Source of the DNA: Seiridium cupressi
Taxonomy: Eukaryota > Ascomycota > Sordariomycetes > Amphisphaeriales > Sporocadaceae
Reading direction: 5' to 3'
Length of the DNA: 64,000 nt
Assembly: GCA_036674765.1 (NCBI GenBank)
Contig: JARVKI010000001.1
Location: forward strand, 744,001 to 808,000
Shown here: piece by piece, positions 47,077 through 59,868 of the stretch
Numbering within the stretch: position 1 is the stretch's first letter
Layout: every line of letters starts with the position of its first letter
Notes under the pieces: model-generated
What the model was told of the DNA's origin: nothing
The model's database searches: none
What the model saw: the letters and a program-made list of their open reading frames with translations, nothing else
Made by a program: the position numbers and the translations under genes

Positions 47077-50000
47077 GGCTCATGCCCTCCCAGCGGGATG
47101 ATTAGAGTCCCGATGATATTCTGAAGACGTCGGTATCCCTCTCACGTGGTGAAAACAGATCAGAGGAAGAATGCGGCCACGGATCGCATGAATCTGTTAA
47201 TTACCCGGATATCCAAGTTGGGATTTTTGGCGGGGATGCGCGCAGCTCGAAAAGGAGCGAAAACACAGAGTGGAAGCGCCTCGTGCAAAGGTAGGACAGC
47301 TTTTGCAGGATGGCTGGCTGTCAATCAGGGAGAACGGAGGAGTTCGACGTCTCTGATTCGGTCAATGCTTCGTCGGGCACGCAGGAGGCATTGAAACGGA
47401 GGTACAAATGATGCGACCACGGGTTCCCGACTGGACCCTGCAGAGGGCTTATATATATAACGGATAATCCAATGTTTCTGCAGCTGCTGGGAGGGGATCC
47501 GAATCAATCCGGCGACTCGTGAAGCGGTGGTCGTCGTCGTGTTCGGCAGGCTGTCGACTTCAGCTGCGGCTAGGCCCTGGACGTCATCCAGGAGAATTGT
47601 TGCTCCAGCGCGGGCGTCTTGTTCTGTTGTGGTGATATGCTCGCTGAGATTTTAGGTCCAGATGAACGATCGACTGCACTAGGGACGGTCCTATTTCTCC
47701 TGCCGTCGCACAGGACACCTTTGTTGTAGTACACCTGCCTTCTGAGGTGCGTCGCTAGCTGCTCCAGACGAGGTTGGGTGATATCGGTGCTGCAAGTGCG
47801 CGCAACAATTCCTTGCTGGCAGCAGTCGAGTGGCGAGTCTGCAAATGAAGAATTGGGATCAATGATACCGAGGAAGCTACTGGCGAGGCAGAGAACTACA
47901 GTGTTCAACTTCAAGGGACTCGACGGGCTTGGGGGGTCACCAGCGGGTCGGTGGCCTGGGCTGGGCTGGGTTCGGAGAGGGGCACTGGCTCCGAGTCGTG
48001 ATTGGGTTTGCCATCAATGTACGCTTCTAGCTCGGTGCTTCTCTCTTAATTTGCCCTGGCTCCGTCCGGGGTTGAGCAGAGACGAGGGGCTTTACATACA
48101 GTATGTAGAGGTGCCCCTGATACGCTTTACAGGCTTGGATTTGCCTCTGGTATTGATCACGTTCGCGGCAGGCTTGTCATGGAAAACTTAGCTCCAGTAC
48201 GGAGTGCTGTTCCGGGATAGTGGGACTCCTTTCGAAGCTGGCGCAATATACTTGATGATTGGAAAGAAACCCAGCCAATCCGTAGTGCGCTACGGTCGTG
48301 GACCCTCGCTATTGGATGCGAACCGTGCTCAGGCGAGGGTGCGATAGCCGTTTTTAGAGCCCGGCCGAATGTCGACAGCGTCTTCGGCGTTTAAAGTGCA
48401 GTACATAAGGGGATGGCTGGGTGGATGTCGATGAGCGACTCTCACATGCTCATGGGACAACCAAGACCCGGGATATCACGCATTCCCAAATCTAGTACGG
48501 GCAGCTCAACTTATAGGACAACTGGAACGTCCACTGATGATATCGAGCCGACAACCTTTGGATGGCCAAATAAGGACCCAGAATTGCACCCCAGGTACTC
48601 GACCCTAGGTTTCGCTTACAAGATCCCGGAGCCTTCTGCAGCGGGATCAATACCCATTCTTGTCATCAAACCTCGTGGCGGACAAGGGGGAATTTCTCTC
48701 TCCCAACACGTCTATGGCAGTGCCAAGGAAACGATCGAGCTAGGTTGCCGGAGACTCATTTGCATTTGCTAGGTTCAGCGGTTATACATACGGTAAGAGT
48801 TCCAAAAGTTACTCAGCATACATCCATTTTACACAGAGATGTACACTTTCAAGCAACATTATTTTCCAAATTTCTCCATTTCTCTTGTTGCAGAACAGAT
48901 CAACACGGAATAGGCATTTATGTTTATATACATATAAAGCATTAGAGGGCTATAGCGCACCCTGCGGATCTAAAGTCAACAGGACAGGTACATATTTGTA
49001 TACATGGTAGCGGACCACCTCCGGCTTAACAAAGTATATTGGTTGATACGCGTCACACTTTCACGTATGTTACCTACTGTCTTGCCTCCCATTTCCTTAT
49101 GCATTAAGGCATTAACTAGCGTCCGCAGGGCAACAGCCGTTTCTCTGGTTGTCAACGGGCAATAGCATCTGCCGCACTGGTGGGCCTGGTGGGTAGTTGC
49201 ACTTGCGGCCTTTGACTAGGTACATAGGTAGATAGTTTGTTTGCTTCCGATGTCTTTTGAGACACGCATGCTGAGAGTGAAAAGCGCGACAATGATGACG
49301 AGATTACATAAAGTGGCCAGTCCTGAAACACTATCTGGGGATATGAGAGCAGTCTCAGCACGAAGACCGGCATTCAATTCTTATTTGCTTTGTTTGACCG
49401 CATATATATTCATATCCCGCCGGTGCAGAGGAAAAGAGTAAAGGAATTCTGGAGACTACCGACCAACCCGCTCTACCCGATTGCAGCTCTAGCTAGTGCA
49501 TTAATTGTGCAGTTGGTGGAAAAGACTTTAGATTCTCGAAGGACGGATCCGAAGTGCACCTTTAAAAAGCCAAGCTTTCTTTCTCCGGCACTCTGATTAA
49601 ACAGATGCCCACAAATCCTGTGTTATTAGTGCCCGGATGCGGCTTTACAAGGTAGTTGGAACAGAAAAGGAAAAAAAGTCAATACCGTTGAGCGTAATAC
49701 TACAACTCGCAGGCCATGATCAGGTCTCAGAAGAACTTGCCAAGATGTAATAGCCCACGAAGAAGCAAGTGCAACCCACCAATGATGCTGAGGATTACGC
49801 TTTACGCTTTTAAGCGATGGAAAAACCTGCAACTTGTGAACAGAGCCTCATGGTACATCCCGCCGACCCAAACTTCCAAGAAGCTTCAAGAATACACTCT
49901 TGAAGATACAGGGTAAAGCAGCGGTGAAGTGAGTGATACGGAGAGCACCAAGCCCTACAGGAAAGGCCCGCAAACGAATAGGGTTCTGCCTCTCAGCTCG

Positions 50001-50300
50001 CCGCTTTCCAGCAGCCCGGTACATATCTATCCGATCTCCCTTTGGCCGTCACGTCGACCTTCTCTTCCCGGCTTGGCATTGGGTCTGTCGCTGAAGTTGG
50101 AGCCTTACTCGATTTGTGACCTCACATATTTGACGAACAACGTGTTAACGACAGCTGCTCGGGGTTTCACCACGATCCGACTGCGCCTTTCCCATCGGCC
50201 TGGGAGAGTAGAGAGGTAAAGGCCTGACTTCCACCAGGATTCCAAACTCGACTCGAGCACTGTCCCAAAACCTTGGGTGCGATGCACACGGCTGGGTGGG
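47077..50300. other. Intergenic, divergent promoter region
   Basis: About 3.2 kb between the Boi gene (-) and the SP-RING gene (+). It includes CACGTG at 47143-47148 and a TATATATATAA run near 47450. A minus-strand frame at 47570-47914 looks like a small Cys-containing secreted protein but has no ATG. No other gene is supported. Confidence 0.5.
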
Positions 50301-53300
50301 ATGGCGTCAGCGGAAGGCCAACGCGCTTCGTCAGGTAGAAAGACTACCAAGACGGCGGATTATCAATACAATGCATCGAACAAGACCATCAACAAATTTC
50401 TGGGAAGCCGTCAGCGCCCATGGATGAACAGTGCTCTACCGGTGAAGCCAACCCCCCGTCCTCCAAACCGGCCTCCGAAGGAATCCCTGCCGGCACTCCC
50501 ACCCGTCAGAGTCAACTCCTCCCAACAATCACAACCACATCAGCAGCATCGAAGACCTTCTGTGCCCGTCGCGCAAGCAACAGAAGGGACGCCAGCAGCG
50601 GCGGGACCCGTTGATTCTCAACTGGCTCCGCAATCACATACTCCACGCGCTTTGGCGCAAACGTCCATAATGTGAGCAATTCCTCCTCGCGGCTTGCTTT
50701 TATTCGCACTCTGCAATGTGACCTGTCTGTGTCTCTATGCGCCACCCAGCCTGCGAGACAGATAGATGGTACATGTATAGCGTGTCGCCCTTCGCCCGGC
50801 CCTTTGGCTGACTATAGCGAATATATAGATCTCCGACTACCCCGGCTGTTCTGCCGTCTCCTGCTCCTACTGACGAACCGAGCCCAGCGGTGTCTGCGCT
50901 ACTCGATGTTACGAGCCCCCCACGAATCCAGCCGCTTGTGCCCGAGAATACAAGCTCTGCGCCGGTCACCTCGGCACGTTTCGAGCTAAGCAATCCGATC
51001 GATGCGGTGGGTTCAGCTACCACCAGCTCAGTTCAGCTTCCAAGCAATACCACGGCGACGGAGGTCCCCGCTACAACGACGACAGAGCCTGGGACTGACA
51101 GCCGTGCGACGACTGCTCCGTCTCCCTCCTTCGGCGCAGCTACAACACTACAGACTCCACCGACTCCAAGTGCATTGGTCACTAAGCCGATGCCAGTGAA
51201 CCTGGCACAGATACCAGATGGGAATCAGGAGCCGCCTGCTAAGCGCCGCCGTACAGGGTGAGCACCATATGACATTCTTATCTTTGTCCATTTTGTATAG
51301 CAGCGGAATCACGGACAGGATTCTTAGAACCGTCATGGCCGCCTGCTCGTCGGGCTTCATGCGTGTACCATGAAGCCCCCCTATGCTATCTGCTATTCTT
51401 GCTCATCTTTGTCACTCTTGTTTAGATCCGAGATCAGTCATGCACTCAAAAGATAGCTAACGTGGGGGGTCGCTCTAGGAACATGGCACAGAATCTACTA
51501 GTTGCTCTCAACGCGGCTCAGACGATTGATCGGCAAGTTCAGCAGAGCGGAGGCGAGAATGGGTTGATTCTCGATGTTGAACGGCCTCGGTACCAACTTC
51601 TTAGAATGGCTATTACGGATGGCGACCTTTTTTTCGTTGTTCTTCATCAAGTCTTTTGTTCCTGGTCATACAGCAATAGTATAGCTCGTAAGTAAATCTT
51701 TTTCTGCCGCGTCGTGCTGCTCCTGTGCTCGCGCTGTTGCGGCTAGCGGGTTCGCATCAAGTCAGATCACACCGGGCTCTCTGCCTTGTTGTAAAGTGAG
51801 CCTCTTGCTAACACAGGGACCTAGATGATTTATGCGCGGATAGCCATTTGGATCCAAGCCTCATAGACAATGCATTCGGATTAGTCGGCACGATACTCAA
51901 GAGCAATTCAAGACTACGGGCTGAACATGCACAGTTCTTTAGGAATTTCCCAACGTCACTGGAAGTCTTACGTACCCAAATTCCACTTTACGGACATACA
52001 ATATCACAGGTACTGATGTTTCTGACGAGGTTGTCATGTGCCTGGATGATAGTCAATAATGAACACAAACGGAGTGGTTATCCACTTCTTATGGACGAGC
52101 TTCTAAGCACGTTTGGGCTCTACTCTACAACTCTGCAGAGCATCGTGTTCAGGGCATCTAGGAGAACCCTCGGCATAGCCGATGGAACCATCGGGCAGGT
52201 CATGGACGAACTATTCAGACAAGACCAACTAGCACATATGGATTCCAATGGTCTTTTCTTCACCAGCGCTACAGACAACTTCCAAGCTGAGCCCCACAAC
52301 AAGGCATTGATTCACAGGTATTGTACGCTTGTCGCGGAAGCACACGCGTCAAGGCAAGCTTTTCAGCAGTCTACAAGGCAACCGCCAGATTATCAACAAC
52401 AGGAGTCGCGCCCAACACCTCACATGAACGCTCAAGCACTACCGGCCAACAATAACCCCCCGAATGTGAGGGAAGGCCCTGGTCCGTTGATGGCCCCCAT
52501 TGTGCCAGGCAATGGACAGATTGCTCAATCATCCACAGATCTTCAATTCACTTCTGTAAGCCCTGCCGGGAATCAGACTGCTTTTGCTCCGAACGTGGTC
52601 GGACAACGCTACCAGATTCCATCCGCACAACATCCTGTCCTCCAAGGAAATCCGAGCGTGAACTCGCCTACTCAAGGCCATTTTTCAAATGCGGCCTCAC
52701 CCGTTCAGTCGCCCATCATGACCCAAGGACAAAGCTTCCAGGTTCCAGGTCGTCATGCGGCCCAGTTCACTGCCGGCGCGCAGCCCTTGCCACCTCAGAA
52801 CTTCCAGCAACAACTCCCACCTAGGCGGACGTCTCAACATTTCCAAGTATCCAGCTCGCAGTCACCGCAGCTACAAAATTTGATCGGTTTGCCGCAGCAG
52901 GCACGTATTTCTCCGATTCAGAATAACATTAACCAAGTACAACAACAACGGATTCCTGGACGCTCTTCGCCCCACCTTCAGGCAGGTGCTGCGCGAGCGT
53001 CTCCCCAGCTCCGGCAAGCCACGACATCAAGCACGCCCATTGCACAGAACTCTGGGATCGGGTTCTTCCCCGTGGCGAACCTGGATACTACAACAAATCA
53101 GCCGACAGTTCCAGCAATGCAACAGCTGCAACAACAGCTTTTGCTAGGCCAACAAGTGATCGCACAAGCAAACCAAGTAAGACAGAGCAATGTTCGACCG
53201 CGTGCTCCTAGCAATCGCCCTTTCCAACAAGGCAGCGTGAATGGCACGGCTGCATTTGATTACAGACGCACACCAGCAATGCAGATACCTGCCACGCAGT

Positions 53301-54508
53301 ATCCCCATGATTCTCAGGACAGAAAATCGATGGAAATGTCTCTGCACCAGGCTCACCTGAGAAGCCCGAGGAGATTATTGCGAGGCGTTGGGTTCTCGAG
53401 CGCACCAGAGCGTTACTATCAGTTCATCAAGTACTTGGCTCTTCAGCCCACGCCAATCCCACAGCAAAAATTCCTGCACGCTGTCAGGTTCGACATACCT
53501 GGCTCCGTGTACCACAAAATATCAAAGGACACCCTTCTTCCCGATCTTTTAGCGCCAAGCAACCTCTACTTCAACGGCTCTTTACGTGTCAGGCTACGAG
53601 TCTCCCTTGTCAAAAGGGTCACCAAGTCTCTATCTGAAGAGGACTGGGTGCTCAACGATACCTATTGGCCTGAACACATTCACATGCAATTGAATCAGCA
53701 GCCGCTTATGGCCAGACGCAAGCAACACCATGCTAAAGATCAGCCGATTGAGCTGGGAGGGCTCGTCAGGCTAGGCGAAAACGTCCTAAAAATATCGGTT
53801 CCGGTCCAAAGACCCTTTGAAAACTGTGCAATGCCTTTCGTCGGCGTTGAACTCATCGAGACGCTCAGCCACAGCTCAATCTACGCTCTACCCAACCTTG
53901 GTGTGGAATCCATTATAACCTCGGGGCAGACCCGTGCCGTGATCCAGAAACGCCTGGGTGGAATTTCAGATCCTAACGATGATGAAATCGCCATGGTTTC
54001 GGACGATATCAGCATCAACCTCGCCGATCCTTTCAGCTATAGTCTCTGGAATATACCGGTACGGGGCAAGGACTGCACTCATCTAGAATGTTTTGATCTA
54101 GAGACTTGGTTAGAAACTCGCCCTAGCAAGAAGTCGTGCTCCTGCGGTTCCAAGATATCCTCATCGGATTGCAAATATTGTCCCAAGGAACCCTCGCTTG
54201 TCGACAAGTGGAAATGCCCACTTTGTCAAGGAGACGCGCGTCCCTACAGCCTACGTATCGATGGGTTTCTCTCCGAGGTTAGAAAGGCTTTGGCAGAGCA
54301 AGGCTTACTGAGGGTGAAAGAGATTCGAGTCACTGCTGATGGATCTTGGCATCCTGTAATTCCTGATGATGACGACGACTTCGATAGTGACGAGAACGTC
54401 GCTCCAAATCGTACCGCTCGGACGCTTTCAACGGCCAGATCAGCAGCAGGTCAGACGCCTCAACGCGGTCGGCCGCCGATCGAGGTAATCTGCCTAGATG
54501 ACGATTAG
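50301..54508 (+). CDS. SP-RING (MIZ) zinc-finger protein, probable SUMO E3 ligase
   Basis: Exons 50301-50671, 50829-51257, 51479-51687 and 51825-54508 give about 1230 residues. The intron 2 acceptor is preceded by AGCTAAC. Intron 3 has GCTAAC but uses the next AG (CCTAG at 51824), because only that keeps the frame. Residues 1-280 are Pro/Ser/Thr-rich and disordered, ending in PPAKRRRTG. A helical segment follows (NLLVALNAAQTIDRQVQQ, VERPRYQLLRMA). A Gln/Pro/Asn-rich linker spans about 450-850. A folded C-terminal region leads to the SP-RING at about 1082-1140: CTHLECFDLETWL, a Cys-rich insert, then WKCPLCQGDARPY. The tail is acidic and ends in IEVICLDDD, a classic SUMO-interacting motif. In Siz/PIAS proteins the SP-RING recruits Ubc9. 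No SAP or clear PINIT domain is seen, so it is closer to the Zmiz-like group. Confidence 0.85.
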
Positions 54509-55367
54509 GGATCGCTTTGATGCCAATCAGAAAACCAACCAACAACAATCTGGCACTTCGTACAGCCACAAAAGTTGTAATATCTTCCTTGCGACTGTAT
54601 CGTTCATCCGACGCAAATTTCTACGCACGAGTTACACGAGATCCGACAAGTTCGCAATATACCCAAAATCGATTTGATTTCTTTGTTTTCCCGCGAGCAT
54701 GGATGGAGAAGCAAGGCGTTCGGGTGTCTATTATCTGGCTTTTGGGGGATGAGATTACTATGGTTGATGGACGGATTCCACAAACGCCATGACTGGACTT
54801 CTTCAGTGGCTTTTTGCCACCGTGTACGCCAGTGGCCAGTAGCCATTTGTGACCAATATTAAAAGCCGTAGTTGAAGTCTAGGCATAGTTAAAGCTCAGC
54901 ATCTTACCTTGGCAACGTTTTTAATCAGGTTAACAGAACTGTAACGAACTTTCCAGTAGCCAACCTTGCCCCCTGAATCCAGTGACATTGCGCCTTGACC
55001 ATCCTTTTCATATCAATCACAAGTTTACGATTTTAGTAGTTAAGGGTTCATTGTAATAGGAGCCTCTACCGTGCTATGATATACTATGAAGTGTAATCCT
55101 ACAGGTGATTTCTTGTCTGCGACAGCGAGGGCTTACACAAAGATCTGCTAATCGGTTCCGATATCCTAGTTCGGCATCTTAGTTCTAGGATCAACAAAGT
55201 CCGACGGAAGTTTGGGCCATGGTAATGTTAAACACAGTGCTTTCGATCGTAATTTGTTCATGAAACGGCTCGATGTCTGGTGCCTGAGCCTCCTTTGTAT
55301 CTATCATGACACCCATCTCTAAGCAATAACCCTTAACACGCTTTTACCTAGTAAACCAATAAATGAC
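54509..55367. other. Intergenic between convergent genes
   Basis: The 3' flanks of the SP-RING gene (+) and Dre2 (-), about 860 bases and AT-rich. No gene seen. Confidence 0.55.
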
Positions 55368-56446
55368 CTATAGCTGTATCTCATTGTTCAGCAACCTGAC
55401 CTCCTCTCCTGGTTTAAACGCGGGCATGCCTATGTATGGACACCCGTCACATCTGAAAGCGTCACCCAGAGAGCAGTTGTCGCATGATCCAACCTTACCC
55501 TGGACTGTGAAATCCACTTCGGTCAAATCGTCTGCTCCGAGCTTCAAGGACTTCAACTTGGCGTCTGCGTCGCCCCTCTTTGCAGCATCCTCGGCAGCTA
55601 GTTTCTCTGCAAGGCCACAGGTGCAGTCCTTACAAGCCCGCCGCCTCTTGCCAACCTTCGGTACACACTCGGCAGCTGGGAACGAATCAGTGTCGGCTTC
55701 TCAAGTTTGGTTGTGAACGACAACTTACGAATTGCAAGGGGCTTGTTCAAATCCTCCTCCGTCAATAGGGTATCCTCATCGATAAGATCATCATCATCGC
55801 CAAAGTCAAAATCATCGTCCAAATCCACAAAGCCAACACCAGCCGGCTTGGAAACGGCGGGCGCCATGTTCAACTTTGCATCCGCTCCATTGGTTTCATG
55901 CACTGTGATGTTGGAGACAGCAGGGCCGGCCGCACTCCTCTTTTTGCCCTTTCCGAAAGAAAGCTTCAGCGGAACGGCTGCCTCCTCATCCTCCGCCTTT
56001 GAGAAGCCATCCGTCCCTGCTACGAGACCTGCCAATACTGCTTCCCTAGCATCTGCACTTTCACTGCCTTGCCCCAAAGTACCGTCCTGTGCCTGAAGTT
56101 TGCCTCCAACCCTCAGTGACGGCACGATCTTGCCGAAAACATCGCGATTCAACAGAAGTGTCGACTCGGCTCGTGTGCCGTCGGCGTCGGCGAGGATTAG
56201 GATAAGATCGTATGTCGCATCAGGAAGAGACACGAGACCAGCTGACAGGCGATCAAGCATCTGTAGGTCTGTCACGGTTCTGTCGTGTGCATCCAGAACC
56301 TGGCGCAACTTCTCCTCGTGGCTTGCGATGGAGGGCGGGGCGAGTAGAAGGGTTCGGCCGTCTGAGAAGCCATTCTGAGTCGTCGACTTTGCGACAGGTG
56401 AGACGAAGTCGTCACTCGTGTCAATCACGATGGTGGACGGCGACAT
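55368..56446 (-). CDS. DRE2: Fe-S cluster assembly protein Dre2 (anamorsin/CIAPIN1)
   Basis: Exons 56446-55729 and 55675-55368 give 341 residues. The N-terminal domain (about 1-150) has the degenerate methyltransferase-like fold of fungal Dre2 ([37 protein letters not shown]). An acidic linker ([19 protein letters not shown]) follows. Exon 2 completes the CIAPIN1 domain with motif [21 protein letters not shown] (a 2Fe-2S site), and motif [18 protein letters not shown] (C-x2-C-x7-C-x2-C). Dre2 takes electrons from the diflavin reductase Tah18 at the start of cytosolic Fe-S assembly and also serves ribonucleotide reductase cofactor formation. It is essential in yeast and acts in the cytosol and intermembrane space. 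All eight cluster cysteines are present. The splice join is LAIR followed by PAECVPK. Confidence 0.97.
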
Positions 56447-58792
56447 CGTGGCAGTGTGCGCGCTGGCAGACTTCGATTGCGCTTGGGTATCGCGATGTTG
56501 GTTCTGAAGTGCTGTCGCGACTGGGAGATAGCGGGGCAATTTCGCTATTGGAGGGGCAAATCAATCGAAGTGAATGAAACTCGAGGTCACGAAATTACAC
56601 ACACGCAAAAAAAGGCAGAGCCGTGAAATCTGCAGCGAATGAGGGTGATTACAAATAATGCAAGTTAGTCGTCTGCGAGCGGAGATGCTTGGATTAGTCA
56701 AATGCGGCTGGCATGTGGTTTGGGCCTGCATCCAAAAAATTCTTAAACCAACTCGACCTTGGGTGAAGAGTGGTCCTCTGGCCGGCCTTATCAGATCCGG
56801 TCTCGGCGGCCATTTGGGAGAGTCTCGTCGCCCAGCGAGGGGCAGTGACGTCGAGCAACGGAACGACGACCGTTCTCCAGGCGGTACAGTGCTAGAAACA
56901 AATTGCTGGGGCTTGCCATTCTACGGTGTACAGTGCAAGATGATCCCCCGGCCACTAACATAGGTGGTAGTTACATCAGTCACCGGTATATAATTCCGTC
57001 ACCCGCCCAGATTGACAAGGCGGACCCGACAATTGATTACCATCGTCACTCCAAAGTGGATCTGGCCCCCTACTCCCTCAGGTCAGAGACACGGGAGACA
57101 CGGGAGACACGGAGGTCGGGCTCCGTCCACGAACATCAAGTTGATGACACGAGATAAGTTGCTTCTTCAGGACTGTAACTTCAGCGCCTGTCCTACCAAC
57201 ACTTGATGGCTCTCGTGCGCAACAGACAGGCCAGGGCCTGTTCCAGAGACAGCAGCACGGAGCGAGTCAGCTCCCAATCTAGACAATCTAGACAGTCACT
57301 CAAGCACGCCATGTTCGTCCCAGTGGCCAATGGCTGCACCACATCGAATCTTCGTCCTCCACCGGGAAACTCATAGAGATGTTCTGCCAGGTGGCAGATG
57401 CAGTAGCGTGTGGAAGAATAAGGTCCACTTTCCCCGCATCCCAATTATTCCCTTGGGCCAAGTCTGCGCGGCACGGTCGGGGGTCGTCACCGGTACCTGG
57501 AGATGGCCGACGGGAGGATCCACCGTGACATAAACCTGCATGCCTTTTCACAGATGCCGGTCTGCGCAAAGAAACTGTTTGAGGTGCAAAAGGTGCAGAT
57601 GGAAGCTGGTAAATGATTCAGACGACCCGAAAACGGCAAACAGAGAATCCCGGGCAGTGCTCCGATGGGAGGTGAGGCCAGGACAACGTCTGGGCGGAGA
57701 ATCCAGTGGATAAAGGGATACCGGTACATTGGTGGTGGCTTACAAGCTTTGGGAGTACAATCCCTGCGGCCTTTATGAACGACCTGAAGGCAACTGTCCC
57801 TATTAGCAGAGTCGGAAAGTTGGGGAAACTCCTGGGGCTTTAGCTACCGCCGGCAAAGGCAGTTTCGACGCATTTCTTTGCTTCTAGCAAATGCTAATCT
57901 GGCCCTTGGCCGTAGCTCTCACGCGGTTTTCGAGACGAGATTGCCTGAGGTCACGCGACTGCTGAACCCCCTCGTCCCAGCCCCGACCCGCAACTTACGA
58001 CTTCGGAATCATGCAACGACTGGTCCCCTTGAGGACTACCCCATTGGACTCCAGGGACGGGGCTGTCGTAGAGCCGCTGCGAGTACAGAGGTCAGCATCG
58101 TATGCAGAATGGAAGTGATGGAGCAATCGCCCTGGCCCAATGGCAAGCCGCTGCCCGTCTGGTGCTTTAAAAGGAGACTGGCTCGGCATGGCACGTATGT
58201 CATCTTCCATCATTCTCGCCAATACCTACGCAACCCAGAGCACCCGACTAATAACCAAGACCCTCCGCTCCAAGCTCTCAGTAAAGCAACGCCGTGCAGC
58301 CCAGAGCTGCCACCCTACTCTATCTAATATTACTCCACACCCCACTTCGTCTGTCCGTCCACTGACGAGCTCCCGTTGACTTCCCATATGAACCACTTCA
58401 GCAAACGGCTTTGATTTCGAACGTCTTCCTTCTACAATTACACTTTCATCTCTTCTCACTCATTCCATCAAGAATCTGCCTTCTACACATCAACACACCG
58501 TCCAATACATCTCGACAATCCATCCTGTCACACGTAGTACCACTCACACCCAACCAACAGTAAGTCCTCCCGCTTTCTCCCCCAGCTGTACCTCCTCCCA
58601 GTCATCCATTACCCAGCTGCCCCGCATGATCATCCCTTGAAACAATGCCTCACTTTTGTTCCCGTCCAGCTACAATATCAACTCTTGGTTTGATCACGTT
58701 GAACTCTACCCATGACTGCATATTCAAGCTATCTTGACCGGTCCTGTGTCATTCATGCGTACCCATTCCTCGCATCCATCATGCAGCATAGC
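56447..58792. other. Intergenic, includes the Stf2-like promoter and leader
   Basis: About 2.3 kb between Dre2 (-) and the Stf2-like gene (+). Three tandem GAGACACGG units lie near 57087-57115. From about 58400 to 58560 the plus strand is rich in C and T with many CATC and CACC repeats, as is common at strong fungal promoters. No other gene is supported. Confidence 0.5.
58560..58669 (+). other. Probable 5' leader intron of the Stf2-like gene
   Basis: The sequence CCAACCAACA/GTAAGTCC gives a strong donor at 58560 after a pyrimidine-rich leader. A polypyrimidine tract and CCCGTCCAG give an acceptor ending at 58669. A second possible acceptor (CCATCAG) lies near 58817 but would remove the best start codon. 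The position is inferred from splice consensus only. Confidence 0.45.
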
Positions 58793-59357
58793 ATGACTAA
58801 CACTCAACCCCCATCAGTGACTCGATCACACAAGTTCAACGAGAAGGACCACGCTGGCATTGCTGAAGGTGTTGTCGTCCCCCAGGACAACCTTCCCAAG
58901 TTTTTCGCCCAGAATGGGTTCGCCGGAGTTGACCCCAAGAAGACCAAGAAGAACGGAGGTGGTCGAGGCAATTGGTAAGTGATCCCCTGCTCTCGTGACT
59001 TTGCAGCTCCTTCCATGTTCTTGTATTGTGCTCGTGATGTTATTGCTGTATTCTATAACCCGGCGAGTCACATACATACAGGTCAAGTTGTGACACTAAC
59101 CCACTACTAGGGGAGGCCCAGGTGAGGAAGTCGTCGATGAGCAGTTCAAGTTCACCAACGCTCGCCGCCGTTCCAACAGCAGCGGTTATTCCAACCATCT
59201 CCATGACTTCAAGACTAAGTTCGAGATCAATGAGCCCGAGCCTGTCTTCGAGGAGAGCATCCACGGCCCCGAGGTCGAGGATGACGACACTCTGACCAAG
59301 ACTGAAACCTCCTCCAGCGCTGGAAGCTCGGCCGAGGAGAAGAATAAGAGCGTGTAA
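58793..59357 (+). CDS. STF2: Stf2-like protein (ATP synthase stabilising factor / hydrophilin family)
   Basis: Exons 58793-58974 and 59111-59357 give 142 residues. The join is GGGRGN, then Trp, then GGPGEEVVDE. The core matches Stf2 in order: an N-terminal HKFNEKDHAG region, then KFFAQNGFAG, a Gly-rich GRGNWGGPGEE block and ARRRSNSSGYSNHLHDFKTK, a likely phosphorylated basic patch. The C-terminus is acidic and low-complexity (EVEDDDTLTKTETSSS). The protein is very hydrophilic and probably disordered. Yeast Stf2 was described as a factor stabilising the inhibited mitochondrial ATPase and later as a hydrophilin that protects against desiccation. Which role applies here is open. In-frame ATGs also occur at 58712 and 58781; I chose 58793 because the sequence before it does not look conserved. 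Confidence 0.8.
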
Positions 59358-59868
59358 AATAGTTTCCCCAACCGAGAGACAAGCGAGGCCCCCCCAACAT
59401 ACTGTGATATTACATTATGCACTGAGATCTTTGCTCTGATATGTTGGTCTTAGGAGGGATACTACGACCAACAACAGTCATCTGAAATGATGGCATGGTT
59501 ACGAGACATGACGATTTAAGTCTCTCTTAATGTGGACTTGATGGGCAGCATATGCTCATCAAGCTGGTGATCTGGGGGCGTCACCGTTGTAGCATAGCGA
59601 TAGGCAATGGCTCTGATATGAAATAGAGACAATTGGCCTTGTACCACGGGGAGATAGTAGCTCTTGTGACCATAATTTATTAGTTTCCTTATGTGCTGCC
59701 CCTCTCGCGATCTTGGGAGGGCCTACACTTCTAATTGCTATGCCGTAGCCGTTTTGATATATACAGCTATTGTACAAGTGAGAATATAAACCTTCGAAGC
59801 ATCCTCGATGATTGACGTTGAATCCTTATCAAGTTCATTGCCCTATTCTTTTAGCTCGCGAGACACGG
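59358..59868. other. Intergenic between convergent genes
   Basis: About 510 bases holding the 3' ends of the Stf2-like (+) and formyltransferase (-) transcripts. No gene seen. Confidence 0.6.

Noticed and set aside
47570..47914. Minus-strand frame resembling a small Cys-containing secreted protein
   Set aside because: The apparent start is TTG and no in-frame ATG lies upstream before the frame loses coding character. The only intron-like stretch near the hydrophobic segment is about 30 bases, too short.
51817..51824. Use of ACACAG (exon from 51817) as the start of the last exon of the SP-RING gene
   Set aside because: In phase with the clear GTAAGT donor it runs straight into a TAG stop. 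The following CCTAG acceptor keeps the frame.
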